A DNA stretch of 64,000 nucleotides from an uncultured Alphaproteobacteria bacterium. GTDB lineage: Bacteria; Pseudomonadota; Alphaproteobacteria; UBA6615. This document shows positions 10,473 through 20,066 of this stretch, one piece after another (the first letter of the stretch is position 1; the number at the start of each line of letters is the position of its first letter). Location of the stretch: assembly GCA_943787445.1 (NCBI GenBank), contig CALSML010000020.1, positions 1 through 64,000 on the forward strand. The letters run 5' to 3'. Both the position numbers and the translations under genes were made by a program. The notes beneath the pieces were generated by a model. The model worked only from the letters and a program-made list of their open reading frames with translations, was not told where the DNA came from and did not search any database.

Positions 10473-10529
10473 ATTGGAACAATCAAGGGGCTGATCTAAA
10501 GGAGGATCTGGCTCATCTGGTTCAAGATA

Positions 10530-10839
10530 TTAGGCGGCGTGTTTGCGGTATTGCAATCGCCGTGTCTCCATCGTTTTGAGTTTGATCCTTTCGCGCTGTT
10601 TTAAAATGGCCTGGCCTCGCCCGAAGTAGACGTCTGCAGGCGTGAGGTTTTGGATGCTCTCGTGGTATCGCTGATGGTTGTAGTGATCGACGAACAGCTC
10701 AATCTGCGCTTCCAGGTCGGCGGGAAAGAAGTAGTTGTCCAGCAAGATGCGGTTCTTCAGGGTCTGGTGCCAACGCTCGATCTTGCCCTGTGTTTGCGGA
10801 TGATACGGCGCCCCTCTGACGTGCCCCATTTTCTTATCA
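10530..10839 (-). pseudogene. 3' remnant of an IS3-like transposase (DDE integrase core)
   Basis: The last 100 residues or so of a transposase survive. They contain the conserved YHPQTQGKIERWHQTLK block, which supplies the glutamate of the DDE triad, and a YNHQRYHESI tail. No N-terminal part exists: reading upstream on the minus strand runs straight into the left terminal repeat of the neighbouring IS3 element at 10840, and the missing part is not found on the other side of that element. The remnant is therefore a different, older insertion truncated by the newer element or by a deletion it promoted. The sequence differs from the adjacent orfB, so it is not a duplicate of it. Confidence 0.75.
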
Positions 10840-10871
10840 TGAATAGCCCCGAGTTTTCTAGACGCCCTCGG
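10840..10871 (+). repeat. IS3 element left terminal inverted repeat
   Basis: It begins TGAATAGCCCCGAG and includes TAGACGCC. It matches the reverse complement of the right end at 12024-12055 apart from a few mismatches and a one-base gap. Confidence 0.8.
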
Positions 10872-11733
10872 TTATCGTTTCGTGCTGCCGTTCGAAGTCG
10901 ACGGGCGACAGCATCCCGTTCTTCGTGTGCTTGCGCCGAGGATTGTAGAACATCTCGATGTAGTCGAACACATCCTGCCGGGCCTCGGCCCGGGAACTGT
11001 AGGTCCTGCGCCGTACCCGTTCTCGCTTGAGCAGATTGAAGAAGCTCTCTGCGACTGCGTTGTCATGACAGTTCCCGCGCCGGCTCATCGAGTGTTCCAG
11101 ATTGTGGGCCTTGAGGAATGATGCCCAGTCCATACTGGTGAACTGGGAGCCCTGATCCGAGTGAATCAGCACCCTGTTCTTCGGTTTTCTGCGCCACACG
11201 GCCATAAGCAACGCCTGCAGGACAACGTCTGTCGTCTGACGGCTCTGCATCGACCAGCCAACGACACGACGGGAGTAGAGATCAATCACGACCGCCAGAT
11301 AGGCAAAGCCCTCCAGCGTCCTGATATAGGTGATGTCTGTGACCCAGACCTTGTCTGGTTCTTCCACGTCGAACTGCCGGTCCAGCGTGTTGTCGACGAT
11401 TACTGAGGGTCTGCCGCCATAGGTGCCGGGCCGGCGCCTGTAGCCGATCTGGGCCCTGATGTCTGCCTGCCTCGCGAGGCGGGCGACACGGTTCGGGCAG
11501 ATCGTCTCGCCCTGATCCAGCAGGTCATCGTGTAGCTTGCGATAGCCGTACACCTTGCCGCTGTCCTTCCATGCCGTCCTGATGAGCTCGGTCTGACGGG
11601 CGTCTTCCCGGGCCCGTTTGCTCAACGGGTTCTTGAGCCAGGCATAAAAGCCGCTGGGGTGGATGCGCAGGCAGCGACACATCGCACGCACTGCAAACAG
11701 GGGGCGATGCTCGGCAACGAACGCGTATCTCAC
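10858..11733 (-). CDS. IS3-family transposase OrfB (DDE catalytic subunit)
   Basis: This 291-residue integrase-core protein has an N-terminal HTH_21-like segment (YGYRKLHDDLL) and the DDE triad: Asp in VWVTDITYI, Asp in HSDQGSQF and Glu in NAVAESFFNLLKRE. The listed start is GTG at 11733. In IS3 elements OrfB is normally made as an OrfAB fusion by -1 frameshifting, and here the A-run at 11763-11769 in orfA gives exactly that fusion, joining LKKSHRVFRQGCKV to the OrfB sequence. It ends inside the left inverted repeat. Confidence 0.93.
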   Translation of the reverse strand: MRYAFVAEHRPLFAVRAMCRCLRIHPSGFYAWLKNPLSKRAREDARQTELIRTAWKDSGKVYGYRKLHDDLLDQGETICPNRVARLARQADIRAQIGYRRRPGTYGGRPSVIVDNTLDRQFDVEEPDKVWVTDITYIRTLEGFAYLAVVIDLYSRRVVGWSMQSRQTTDVVLQALLMAVWRRKPKNRVLIHSDQGSQFTSMDWASFLKAHNLEHSMSRRGNCHDNAVAESFFNLLKRERVRRRTYSSRAEARQDVFDYIEMFYNPRRKHTKNGMLSPVDFERQHETITEGV

Positions 11734-11999
11734 TTTGCATCCCTGGCGAAATACGCGGTGGCTTTTTTTAGGATGTCGCGCTCCTCGGTCACCCTGGTCA
11801 GTTCGCGCTTCAACCGCCTTATCTCGGCGTCCCTGTCATCGCCGCCGGCAGGCTGCGAGTACTTCTTCTTCCACGCGTAGAGCGAATGCAGGCTTACGCC
11901 CAGCCGCTTCGAAACCTCCGCTACCGGATAGCCCCGCTCGGTGATCTGCGCCACAGCGTCGCGTTTGAAATCGTCGCTGAATTTACCTTTGCCCATCAT
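11730..11999 (-). CDS. IS3-family transposase OrfA
   Basis: This 89-residue DNA-binding protein has a helix-turn-helix (RDAVAQITERGYPVAEVSKRLGVS followed by LYAWKKKY, shown in parts) and a C-terminal leucine-zipper-like helix (DAEIRRLKRELTRVTEERDILKKA). This is the standard HTH_Tnp_1 arrangement. Its last codons overlap the OrfB frame by four bases. A good Shine-Dalgarno (AAGGAGGC) lies just before its ATG. Confidence 0.92.
   Translation of the reverse strand: MMGKGKFSDDFKRDAVAQITERGYPVAEVSKRLGVSLHSLYAWKKKYSQPAGGDDRDAEIRRLKRELTRVTEERDILKKATAYFARDAK
11763..11769 (-). other. Programmed -1 ribosomal frameshift site (A7)
   Basis: On the minus strand orfA reads CTA AAA AAA GCC. Slipping back one base at the A7 run moves the ribosome into the orfB frame. 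A-rich heptamers at the orfA/orfB junction are the known frameshift signal of IS3 elements. Confidence 0.75.
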
Positions 12000-12023
12000 G
12001 GCCTCCTTGCCTCAAAATTAGGG

Positions 12024-12055
12024 AAGAAGGCGTCTAAGAATCTAGGGGCTATTCA
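12024..12055 (-). repeat. IS3 element right terminal inverted repeat
   Basis: Read on the minus strand it begins TGAATAGCCCCTAGA and includes TTAGACGCC, pairing with the left end at 10840. Confidence 0.8.
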
Positions 12056-12106
12056 GTCTTGTCTAAGTCAGTGTATCGTTATTAATCAATGACTTAATCA
12101 ATTATT

Positions 12107-13677
12107 TTACTCCCACTCAATGGTGCCGGGGGGTTTCGAAGTCACGTCATAAACAACCCGGTTGATACCGCGCACTTCGTTGATGATACGCGTTGCCACA
12201 CCCGCAACGAAAACGTGCTCGAACGGATAACTATCCGCCGTCATGCCATCGGTTGAAGTCACCGCACGCAGCCCGCAGACAAATTCATACGTCCGGGCAT
12301 CGCCCATCACGCCGACCGTGCGCACCGGCAGCAGCACGGCAAATGCCTGCCAGATCTCGTCGTAGAGGCCCGCCTTGCGGATTTCATCGAGATAGATGGC
12401 ATCGGCCTTGCGCAGGATGTCGCAGATTGTCCCGCGGACATGGCGCCGGGCATGCGGATCGCCAGCCCCGGCCCCGGGAACGGGTGCCGCCCGACGATTT
12501 CCTCCGGAATACCCAGCTCGCGGCCCAGATCGCGGACCTCGTCCTTGAAAAGTTCGCGCAGGGGTTCGACCAGTTGCATGTTCATGCGCTCGGGCAGGCC
12601 CCCCACATTATGGTGGGACTTGATGGTCTCGCTCGGGCCGCCAAACGGGCTGACGCTTTCAATCACATCAGGATATAGCGTGCCCTGAGCTAGAAAATCC
12701 GCCCCGCCAATCTTCGTTGCCTCTTCATCGAACACATCGATGAAGGTGCTGCCGATGATCTTGCGTTTTTTCTCGGGGTCATCGACACCTTCAAGCTTAT
12801 CGAGGAACATGTCCGATGCGTCGCGAACGACGAGGGGAATGTTGAAACGTTCCCGGAAGACCTTGTCCACCTCCTCGGCTTCGTTCAGGCGCAGCAGGCC
12901 GTGATCGACGAAGATACAGGTCAGCTGGTCGCCGATCGCCTCGTGGATCAGGACGGCGGCGACGGAGGAATCGACCCCGCCGGACAGGCCGCAGATCACT
13001 CGGCTGTCGCCGACCTGTTCGCGGATTTTCTCGATCTCGGCCGCCTTGTAGGCCGCCATGGTCCACTCACCGCTGCAGCCCGCCACGTTGCGGACGAAGT
13101 TGAACAGCAGTTTCGAACCATCGAGCGTGTGAACCACTTCGGGGTGGAATTGCACGCCATAGAAGTTGCGGGACTCATAACAGGTGGCGGCAAAAGGCGC
13201 GCCGCCGCTGGTCGCCACCACCCGGAAGCCGTCCGGCAGAGCCGTGACCCGGTCTCCATGGGACATCCAGATCTGGGGGCTGTCTCCCGGTGTCCAGCAG
13301 CCGGCAAACAGCGGGCAGTCATCGGTGATATCCAGTTCGGCGCGGCCGAATTCCTGATGATCGGAATCCTCCACCTTGCCGCCGAGCATGTGACACATCA
13401 GCTGCTGGCCGTAGCAAATCCCCAGCACCGGCACGCCCAGCGCAAAGACTCCCGGATCAACGGTCGGCGCACCCTCGGCTGTCACGCTGGCCGGACCGCC
13501 CGACAGGACGATGGCTTTCGGGCCGAAGTCGTCAAGAAAGGCCTGATCGATTCGGAAACAGGGGTGAATTTCGCTGTAGACTCCGGCTTCGCGAATGCGC
13601 CGCGCGATCAGCTGGGTCACCTGCGAGCCGAAGTCGATGATAAGGATTTTTTCGGAGACGGGAAAGGTGGTGATCAT
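12107..13677 (-). CDS. guaA: GMP synthase (glutamine-hydrolysing), frameshifted near the 3' end
   Basis: It converts XMP to GMP using glutamine and ATP in the cytosol. The class I amidotransferase domain (about 1-200) has the nucleophile Cys88 in GICYGQQ and the FHPEV His/Glu pair. The ATP-pyrophosphatase domain has the P-loop [10 protein letters not shown]. The dimerisation domain starts [13 protein letters not shown] and then leaves frame near 12431-12436. One missing base there restores a canonical C-terminal sequence ([19 protein letters not shown], then [12 protein letters not shown] and the terminal IEWE) ending at 12107. Repaired length is about 523 residues, normal. Because the downstream frame is perfectly conserved, a sequence error is more likely than true loss. 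guaB lies 1.8 kb away in the same direction. Confidence 0.92.
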
Positions 13678-13779
13678 AGGGTTTGATAGCCGATTCCCGG
13701 GCCGCGTGCATCACCGCTCTCGACCAAATTCACACCACCGGTCTAAGCTGTCCACAGACCCCCGCAGAGGAACACGATC

Positions 13780-14160
13780 ATGAGCACCGAAGACGAGATC
13801 CGTGAGCTTGAAGACCGCCGTCAGGCCGCCATGCTGGGGGCCGACACGACGACCCTGGCCGAGCTGCTCCACGATGCCCTGACCTATGCTCATTCCACCG
13901 GCGGCATGGACACCAGGCAGGTCTATCTCGACGGGGTGGGCAACGGGGATTTTGTCTACAAGGCCCTCAAACGGGATGATCACACGGTGAAAATCCAGGG
14001 CGATGTGGCGCTGAGCTTCTATCACATGGTCGCCGATGTGCAGATCCGCGGCAATATGCGCCATCTCGACAATCGCATTCTGGCGGTGTGGGTTCGCGAG
14101 AACGGTACGTGGCAGTTGCTCGCGGTGCAGTCCGGCGCCATACCGCCGCCCGCTGCCTAG
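13780..14160 (+). CDS. NTF2-like / SnoaL-type domain protein
   Basis: This 126-residue protein resembles the DUF4440/SnoaL cone-fold family. It has an N-terminal helix (IRELEDRRQAAM), a DLAELLHDALTYAHSTG-like segment, a glycine-bearing central strand region and a C-terminal VWVRENGTWQLLAVQSG strand typical of the fold. Family members may be small enzymes or ligand-binding proteins; no catalytic residue assignment is safe. It is a single plus-strand gene between the convergent rsmB and the divergent guaA, with an AGAGGA ribosome site before ATG 13780. No signal peptide is seen. Confidence 0.75.
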   Translation: MSTEDEIRELEDRRQAAMLGADTTTLAELLHDALTYAHSTGGMDTRQVYLDGVGNGDFVYKALKRDDHTVKIQGDVALSFYHMVADVQIRGNMRHLDNRILAVWVRENGTWQLLAVQSGAIPPPAA

Positions 14161-14172
14161 CCGCCTCTCGGT

Positions 14173-15456
14173 TCAGGCCGCGCGCGCAAAGATCGCCGCA
14201 TACATGCCATCCGTGCGATGCCGGTGCGGGGTCAGCACCAGTTCCAGATAGGCGTTCAGACGATTGGCCAGTTCACTGCCCAGTGCGTCAGCCACCGGCA
14301 CGCGGGTGAAGTCCGCATGGCTTTCCTCGAAGGCGCGGGCGACGTCCCGTCCCTCGCCGTTGAAGATCGAGCACAACGCATAGATCAGCCGTCCGCCCGG
14401 GCGCACCATCTGCGCCGCCGTGTCCAGCAGCGCACGCTGGGTCGCGGCATAGGTCTCGATATCCTCCGGCCTTGTGCGCCAGCGCAGTTCCGGGCTCCGC
14501 CGCCAGGTGCCGCTGCCGGTACACGGCGCATCCACCAGCACCCGGTCGGCCCAGCCTTCCAGTCCCTCGGGAATCTCGCCCTCCTCGACCGCCTGAACAC
14601 GGATATTCTCCGTCCCCAGCCGCGCGCGCCGGGTCTCCATACGTGACAGGCGCGACATCAGCGTGTCGCAGGAGACGATCTCGCCCTTGTTCTCCATCAT
14701 CGCCGAGAGGGCCAGCGACTTGCCTCCCGCCCCGGCGCAGAGATCGATCACCTTCATCTCCGGCCTGGCATCCACCAGCAGGGAGACCAGCTGGCTGGAT
14801 TCATCCTGAGGGTCGATCAGGCCCTTGCGGAAGGGCGTCAGGGCGGAGAAATTCGTGTGTTCCGATCCGCGCAGCCCGATCGGGCTGAAAGACGTGGGCA
14901 CAACCTCGTATTCGGCCTCGGCCAGCGCGGCGCGGGCTTCCTCCACATTCACCCGCATGGTGTTGACCCGCAGATCGACAGGGGCCCGCGCGTTGAGCGC
15001 CTGAACTTCCTCGACAACGCTCTGGGGCCACTGAGATGCCAGCAGGCCGTAGAGGTCCTCCGGGCAGTCGCAGGTCACCCAGTCCGGCGGTTTGCCGATG
15101 CTCACCTCGTGGAGCTTTGCCACCTGTGCCGTTTCGACCTCGGTCAGGGTCTCCGGCCCATACTGGCTGCCGTCAAACCGCGCCACCGCCGTCCCGGCAC
15201 CTTCCTGCTCGCTGGCGAGAATCATCCGTGCGCGCGGCGAGCCCGGATCAGCGCCGACCAGACGGCTGAGCCAGCGATAGCGGGCACCTTGGCGCAGATC
15301 GCGATAGACCAGTTCGCGAATGGCGCGCTTATCCTTGGAGCCGGCAAAACGATGGGTGCGGTTCCAGTTGGCGATGATGGCATCGGCAGGGGAATCCGCG
15401 CGTGCGATGTCGTCCAAAATCTCGAGTGCTGCGGCAACCCGCGCGGAGGGAGTCAT
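14173..15456 (-). CDS. rsmB: 16S rRNA (cytosine-C5) methyltransferase, RsmB/NOP2 family
   Basis: A SAM-dependent RNA m5C methyltransferase. It has an N-terminal NusB-like helical region (RVAAALEILDDIARA to about 130), then the Rossmann methyltransferase domain with SAM motif DLCAGAGGKSLAL, motif IV DAPCTGSGTWRR and the catalytic-Cys motif VI written here as ALCSIF (the family usually has a TCS form). The start is taken as ATG 15456, seven bases past the guaB stop; a longer reading would run back into guaB and its extra 28 residues are unlike the family. It ends in LTPHRHRTDGMYAAIF, the usual C-terminal motif. The target cytosine (C967 in E. coli) is assumed from the family. Confidence 0.88.
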   Translation of the reverse strand: MTPSARVAAALEILDDIARADSPADAIIANWNRTHRFAGSKDKRAIRELVYRDLRQGARYRWLSRLVGADPGSPRARMILASEQEGAGTAVARFDGSQYGPETLTEVETAQVAKLHEVSIGKPPDWVTCDCPEDLYGLLASQWPQSVVEEVQALNARAPVDLRVNTMRVNVEEARAALAEAEYEVVPTSFSPIGLRGSEHTNFSALTPFRKGLIDPQDESSQLVSLLVDARPEMKVIDLCAGAGGKSLALSAMMENKGEIVSCDTLMSRLSRMETRRARLGTENIRVQAVEEGEIPEGLEGWADRVLVDAPCTGSGTWRRSPELRWRTRPEDIETYAATQRALLDTAAQMVRPGGRLIYALCSIFNGEGRDVARAFEESHADFTRVPVADALGSELANRLNAYLELVLTPHRHRTDGMYAAIFARAA

Positions 15457-15463
15457 GCTGCGA

Positions 15464-17020
<1,557 letters not shown>

Positions 17021-17740
17021 CTATTCGCTGCCCTTGTAGCCGGTTGCGACAAGAAACATCTCCACGGAATCGGCGCGACTCGCTTTTGGCTTGAACCGGC
17101 GCACCTTCGCGAAACGCTGCTGCAGCGCCTTGAAGAGCGCGGGTTCGTCGGCCCCCTGAAACACCTTTGTGGCAAACGCCCCATGGGGGGCCAGCACCTC
17201 ACAGGCAAAGACGAAGGCCGCCTCGGCCAGGGTCATGGTGCGCAGATGGTCGGTGGAGGTGTGCCCGGTGGTCGCCGTCGCCATATCCGAAAGCACCACA
17301 TCGACCGGCCCGCCAATAGCTTCACGCAGTTCCGCAACCGCCGTTTCATCTTCGATATCTCCCACGAGCACTTTCACCCCGCCCATGGGTTCCATTTCCA
17401 GAATGTCGATCGCGACAATATCGGTGTCGTCCTCATCGGGTTCCAGCTGGTCGACAATCACTTGGGTCCAGCCCCCCGGTGCGGCGCCCAGATCGACCAC
17501 CCGTTGGCCGGGCTTGAGCAATTCGAACCGCTCGTCAATCTGCAACAGCTTATAGGCCGCGCGAGACCGGTACCCATCGCGCCGGGCGGCCTGCACATAG
17601 GGGTCGTTGAGCTGACGCTGCAGCCAGAGTGTGGATGAGAGCTTGCGTCCCCGTGCGCTCTTCACCCGCTCGGTCTTGGTCCGGGCACCACCCATCCCGC
17701 CCGAACGCCGACCCCCGGGCTTGTGTCCACCGCGGGCCAT
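17021..17740 (-). CDS. rlmE: 23S rRNA 2'-O-uridine methyltransferase RlmE (FtsJ)
   Basis: It methylates U2552 of 23S rRNA late in 50S assembly. This 239-residue RrmJ/FtsJ-fold protein has SRAAYKLLQID (catalytic Lys), the SAM motif VVDLGAAPGGWTQV, VLSDMA (catalytic Asp), KVFQG (Lys) and the C-terminal SRADSVEMFLVATGYK (Glu), that is, the K-D-K-E tetrad. An N-terminal basic Gly/Arg extension (RGGHKPGGRRSGG) is usual in alphaproteobacterial copies. It lies four bases from the ppx/gppA stop, so the two are probably cotranscribed. Confidence 0.95.
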   Translation of the reverse strand: MARGGHKPGGRRSGGMGGARTKTERVKSARGRKLSSTLWLQRQLNDPYVQAARRDGYRSRAAYKLLQIDERFELLKPGQRVVDLGAAPGGWTQVIVDQLEPDEDDTDIVAIDILEMEPMGGVKVLVGDIEDETAVAELREAIGGPVDVVLSDMATATTGHTSTDHLRTMTLAEAAFVFACEVLAPHGAFATKVFQGADEPALFKALQQRFAKVRRFKPKASRADSVEMFLVATGYKGSE

Positions 17741-17744
17741 GGCG

Positions 17745-18794
17745 CTAGGTCTTCGCCGTTGTGGTTTCGCGGTCCGCCGCGCGCATCAGTCCGTGCAGAA
17801 TACCTTCGCGGAGGCCGCGATCGGCCACCCGCAGGCGTCCCACCGGCCACAGATCACAGATCGCATCCAGAATAGCGCAGCCCGCAATCACCAGATCGGC
17901 CCGCTGCGAACCGATGCAAGGATGCGCCGCCCGGTCTTCGCGATCGAGCGCGAGCAGCGTGTCTCGCGCGCCTTCGAGCTGGCCGAATTCCAGTTCGCGG
18001 CCATCAACCCGCCCGCGATCATAACGGGGCAGGTTCAGAAACACGCCCGTCAGGGTCGTCACGGTGCCCGAAGTGCCCACCATCTGGACAATGCCATCTG
18101 CCACGTGCCGGGAAATTCCGTACTGCACATCAAACGGCGCCAGGAGGCCGCGAACGTGATCGCAGATTTCCGCATAGCGGGCCGGTGATGCACGACCTTG
18201 TGTATCCTCGCCACTGCCGAACTTCTCGCTCAGTGTCACCACACCACAGGGTATCGAGATAGATCCCAGGATACGGGTTTCGACATCGCTTTCACTGTGC
18301 GCCACGGCTTCGAGTTCGAGCCAGGTAATCTGGGTGCTTCCGCCGCCGATATCGAAGAGCAATGCATAGGAATCCGCCTCTTTCGGCGCATCGTAGAGCG
18401 GCGAACAACCGACAAGCGCCAGTTCGGCCTCTTCATCCGGCGCGATGATCTCCAGATCAATATCCGTCTCAGCGCGCACCCGGCTTACAAACGCAGCCCC
18501 GTTTTCTGCGCGACGGCAGGCTTCGGTGGCCACGGCCCGGATACGCGTTACGCCGTTGCGGTCTATTTTCGAGCGGCACACGCGCAGAGCATCGATCGTG
18601 CGATCCATCGCATGACCCGAAAGCGCATTGGACGAGCCCAGACCTTCGCCCAGCCGCACGATCCGTGAAAACGCATCCACCACGTAAAAGCCTGCAGAGT
18701 CGGGTTTGGCGACCAGCAGGCGGCAATTGTTGGTTCCCAGGTCGAGCGCAGCATAGGTGTGGGACCAGCGGCCCTTCAGGCCCTCATCCTTCAT
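17745..18794 (-). CDS. Ppx/GppA family phosphatase
   Basis: An exopolyphosphatase / guanosine pentaphosphate phosphohydrolase-like protein of the actin-like ATPase fold. Phosphate-binding motifs are YAALDLGTNNCRLL at the N-terminus and LLFDIGGGSTQ in the second lobe; GTSGTVTTL and RGLREG also fit. The start is set at ATG 18794 (MKDEGLKGRW), about 350 residues in all. The same frame stays open upstream to 19094 but that stretch contains an unrelated cysteine motif and is annotated separately. Alphaproteobacterial copies are often coupled to rlmE, as here. Whether it acts on polyphosphate or pppGpp cannot be told. Confidence 0.9.
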   Translation of the reverse strand: MKDEGLKGRWSHTYAALDLGTNNCRLLVAKPDSAGFYVVDAFSRIVRLGEGLGSSNALSGHAMDRTIDALRVCRSKIDRNGVTRIRAVATEACRRAENGAAFVSRVRAETDIDLEIIAPDEEAELALVGCSPLYDAPKEADSYALLFDIGGGSTQITWLELEAVAHSESDVETRILGSISIPCGVVTLSEKFGSGEDTQGRASPARYAEICDHVRGLLAPFDVQYGISRHVADGIVQMVGTSGTVTTLTGVFLNLPRYDRGRVDGRELEFGQLEGARDTLLALDREDRAAHPCIGSQRADLVIAGCAILDAICDLWPVGRLRVADRGLREGILHGLMRAADRETTTAKT

Positions 18795-18929
18795 CTTCCG
18801 ATCCTGACCGGTCCGCACTGGCGCGCACGGGTTCTTCTCCCTGACCTGTTTCGGCGCCAAGCGCCGGAAACCTATAACTACACACCCTGACGACGAACTC
18901 AAACGTGGGAAGACGATCCAGGGTGTCAG

Positions 18930-19185
18930 GAAAGGCCCGAGGGAGGTCAGAGACGTGATTTTTTTCCATACCGCGTAGCGATCCGGCAGACATTTCGCGC
19001 AGGGCCGGTATCCGGCCTGTCGCGCGGTACGCCCATCGCGGAAGAACACGCGATGGGTCACATAGTGACCCCCGCGCGATCCAGCTGAGCGCACTGGGAC
19101 AATCGAGTTTTCCTCTAGATTTTGCTGCGCCTGTGACCGCCAAACCGGCCCGGCTGGCTGCTGTAAAATCCCACACCCTGAGCAT
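18930..19185 (-). pseudogene. Possible small Ada-type zinc-binding protein, frameshifted
   Basis: Between ppx/gppA and the tRNA the minus strand encodes HYVTHRVFFRDGRTARQAGYRPC-AKC (shown split), which resembles the cysteine-containing core of Ada-like metal-binding domains, where a sequence ending AGYRPCxxC follows a hydrophobic strand. In an adjacent frame, one base off, is LDCPSALSWIARG, which would supply an earlier cysteine. Together they suggest one small protein of 70-80 residues split by a single-base shift near 19075-19090. No complete reading frame with a good start exists. This is a tentative call from motif similarity only; the 475 bases between ppx/gppA and the tRNA otherwise hold nothing recognisable. 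Confidence 0.35.
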
Positions 19186-19269
19186 TCAGCAAAAGATAAC
19201 GTTTGGAATTCATCTTCGAAGTCTACACAGCCTTGAATAGTTGTGATAAACAGCGCGCCGATATCCCGT

Positions 19270-19343
19270 TGGGGGATCGTCTAATGGTAGGACAGCGGAC
19301 TCTGACTCCGCCAGTCTAGGTTCGAATCCTAGTCCCCCAGCCA
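19270..19343 (+). tRNA. tRNA-Gln (anticodon CUG)
   Basis: A full cloverleaf can be drawn. The acceptor is TGGGGGA/TCCCCCA, the D-loop contains TAATGGTAGGA, the anticodon arm GCGGA-CTCTGAC-TCCGC has anticodon CTG, the T-arm is CTAGG-TTCGAAT-CCTAG, the discriminator is G and CCA is encoded. The U1-A72 first pair is typical of tRNA-Gln. Confidence 0.95.
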
Positions 19344-19441
19344 CTTATCCCTGTCATCCCTATTCGTGATCGTCGTTCTGTGCGGCGGTTTTCACGCGCC
19401 CCGAACACCGGCAGCACCGCGCGACACACCATAATTACAAA

Positions 19442-19470
19442 ATGATATATATTGCCCTGAACCATATCAT
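19442..19470. promoter_or_regulatory. Inverted repeat upstream of padR, candidate PadR operator
   Basis: ATGATAT (19442-19448) and ATATCAT (19464-19470) form a perfect inverted repeat with a 15-base spacer in an AT-rich stretch 26 bases before the padR start. PadR regulators often bind spaced palindromes in their own promoters. The function is inferred. Confidence 0.4.
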
Positions 19471-19495
19471 ATGAGAATTATTCCTTATCACAGAA

Positions 19496-20057
19496 ATGTC
19501 AGAGGCTTTCATGGACGCAAAAACACTTTGTCTGGCAGTGCTGAGCCAGGGTGATGCATCGGGATACGAAATCCGGAAAGCCGTGGAGAGCGGGCCTTTC
19601 GGCTATATTCAGGATATTGGATACAGTTCCATTTATCCCGCCTTGTCGCGTCTGTACGACGACAACCTCGTCACGGTGACCGAATACGCACAGGAAGGTC
19701 GTCCCGACAAGAAAGTCTACAAACTCACCCCGGAAGGCCGGATGGCATTGCTCGGCGCTCTGCAGGAACCGACCGAATCTGACAGAACCCGATCTGATTT
19801 CCTGTTCCGCATGCTGTTCGCGGACATCCTTCCCCCCCGCCGTCGTGGAACAGATGATCGACAGCCGGCTTCAGGAAATCGAGGCCAATCTGGCCCGCAT
19901 CGATGCCCGTGCCGCTTCGGGCCTTGAAAACACCGGAGAAGCCTTTCTCAACGGGTTTGCTGCCACTGTCCAACGTGCCATGGCCGATTACATCGAGGAA
20001 AACCGCTATCAGCTGGTCGGCTCGTCTCTGATCCCCCAGCGCGCCGTAGCGGAATAG
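19496..20057 (+). CDS. PadR-family transcriptional regulator (frameshifted in a C7 run)
   Basis: It has a winged-helix repressor N-terminal domain (LCLAVLSQGDASGYEIRK, then IGYSSIYPALSRLYDDNLV and YKLTPEGR), the characteristic PadR pattern. The frame breaks in a run of seven C at 19831-19837. With six C the protein continues DILPPAVVEQMIDSRLQEIEAN into the helical C-terminal dimerisation region and ends at 20057, nine bases before the membrane-fusion gene. Repaired length is about 186 residues. ATG 19496 or ATG 19511 (MDAKTLC) could be the start. Its position suggests that it controls the RND pump downstream. A homopolymer miscall is the simplest explanation of the break. Confidence 0.85.
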
Positions 20058-20066
20058 AGCGACATC

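Larger units (their letters stand above)
10840..12055 (-). mobile_element. IS3-family insertion sequence, complete
   Basis: The 1,216-bp element is bounded by imperfect inverted repeats beginning TGAATAGCCCC and containing TAGACGCC, and holds two overlapping transposase frames transcribed on the minus strand. Both frames are intact, so the element may still be mobile. The bases flanking the ends (ATCA on the left, GTCT on the right) are not a direct repeat, so the usual 3-5 bp target duplication is absent. Confidence 0.88.

Noticed and set aside
12901-13686. A 261-codon plus-strand frame opposite guaA
   Set aside because: It is antisense to a conserved gene and lacks a start signal.
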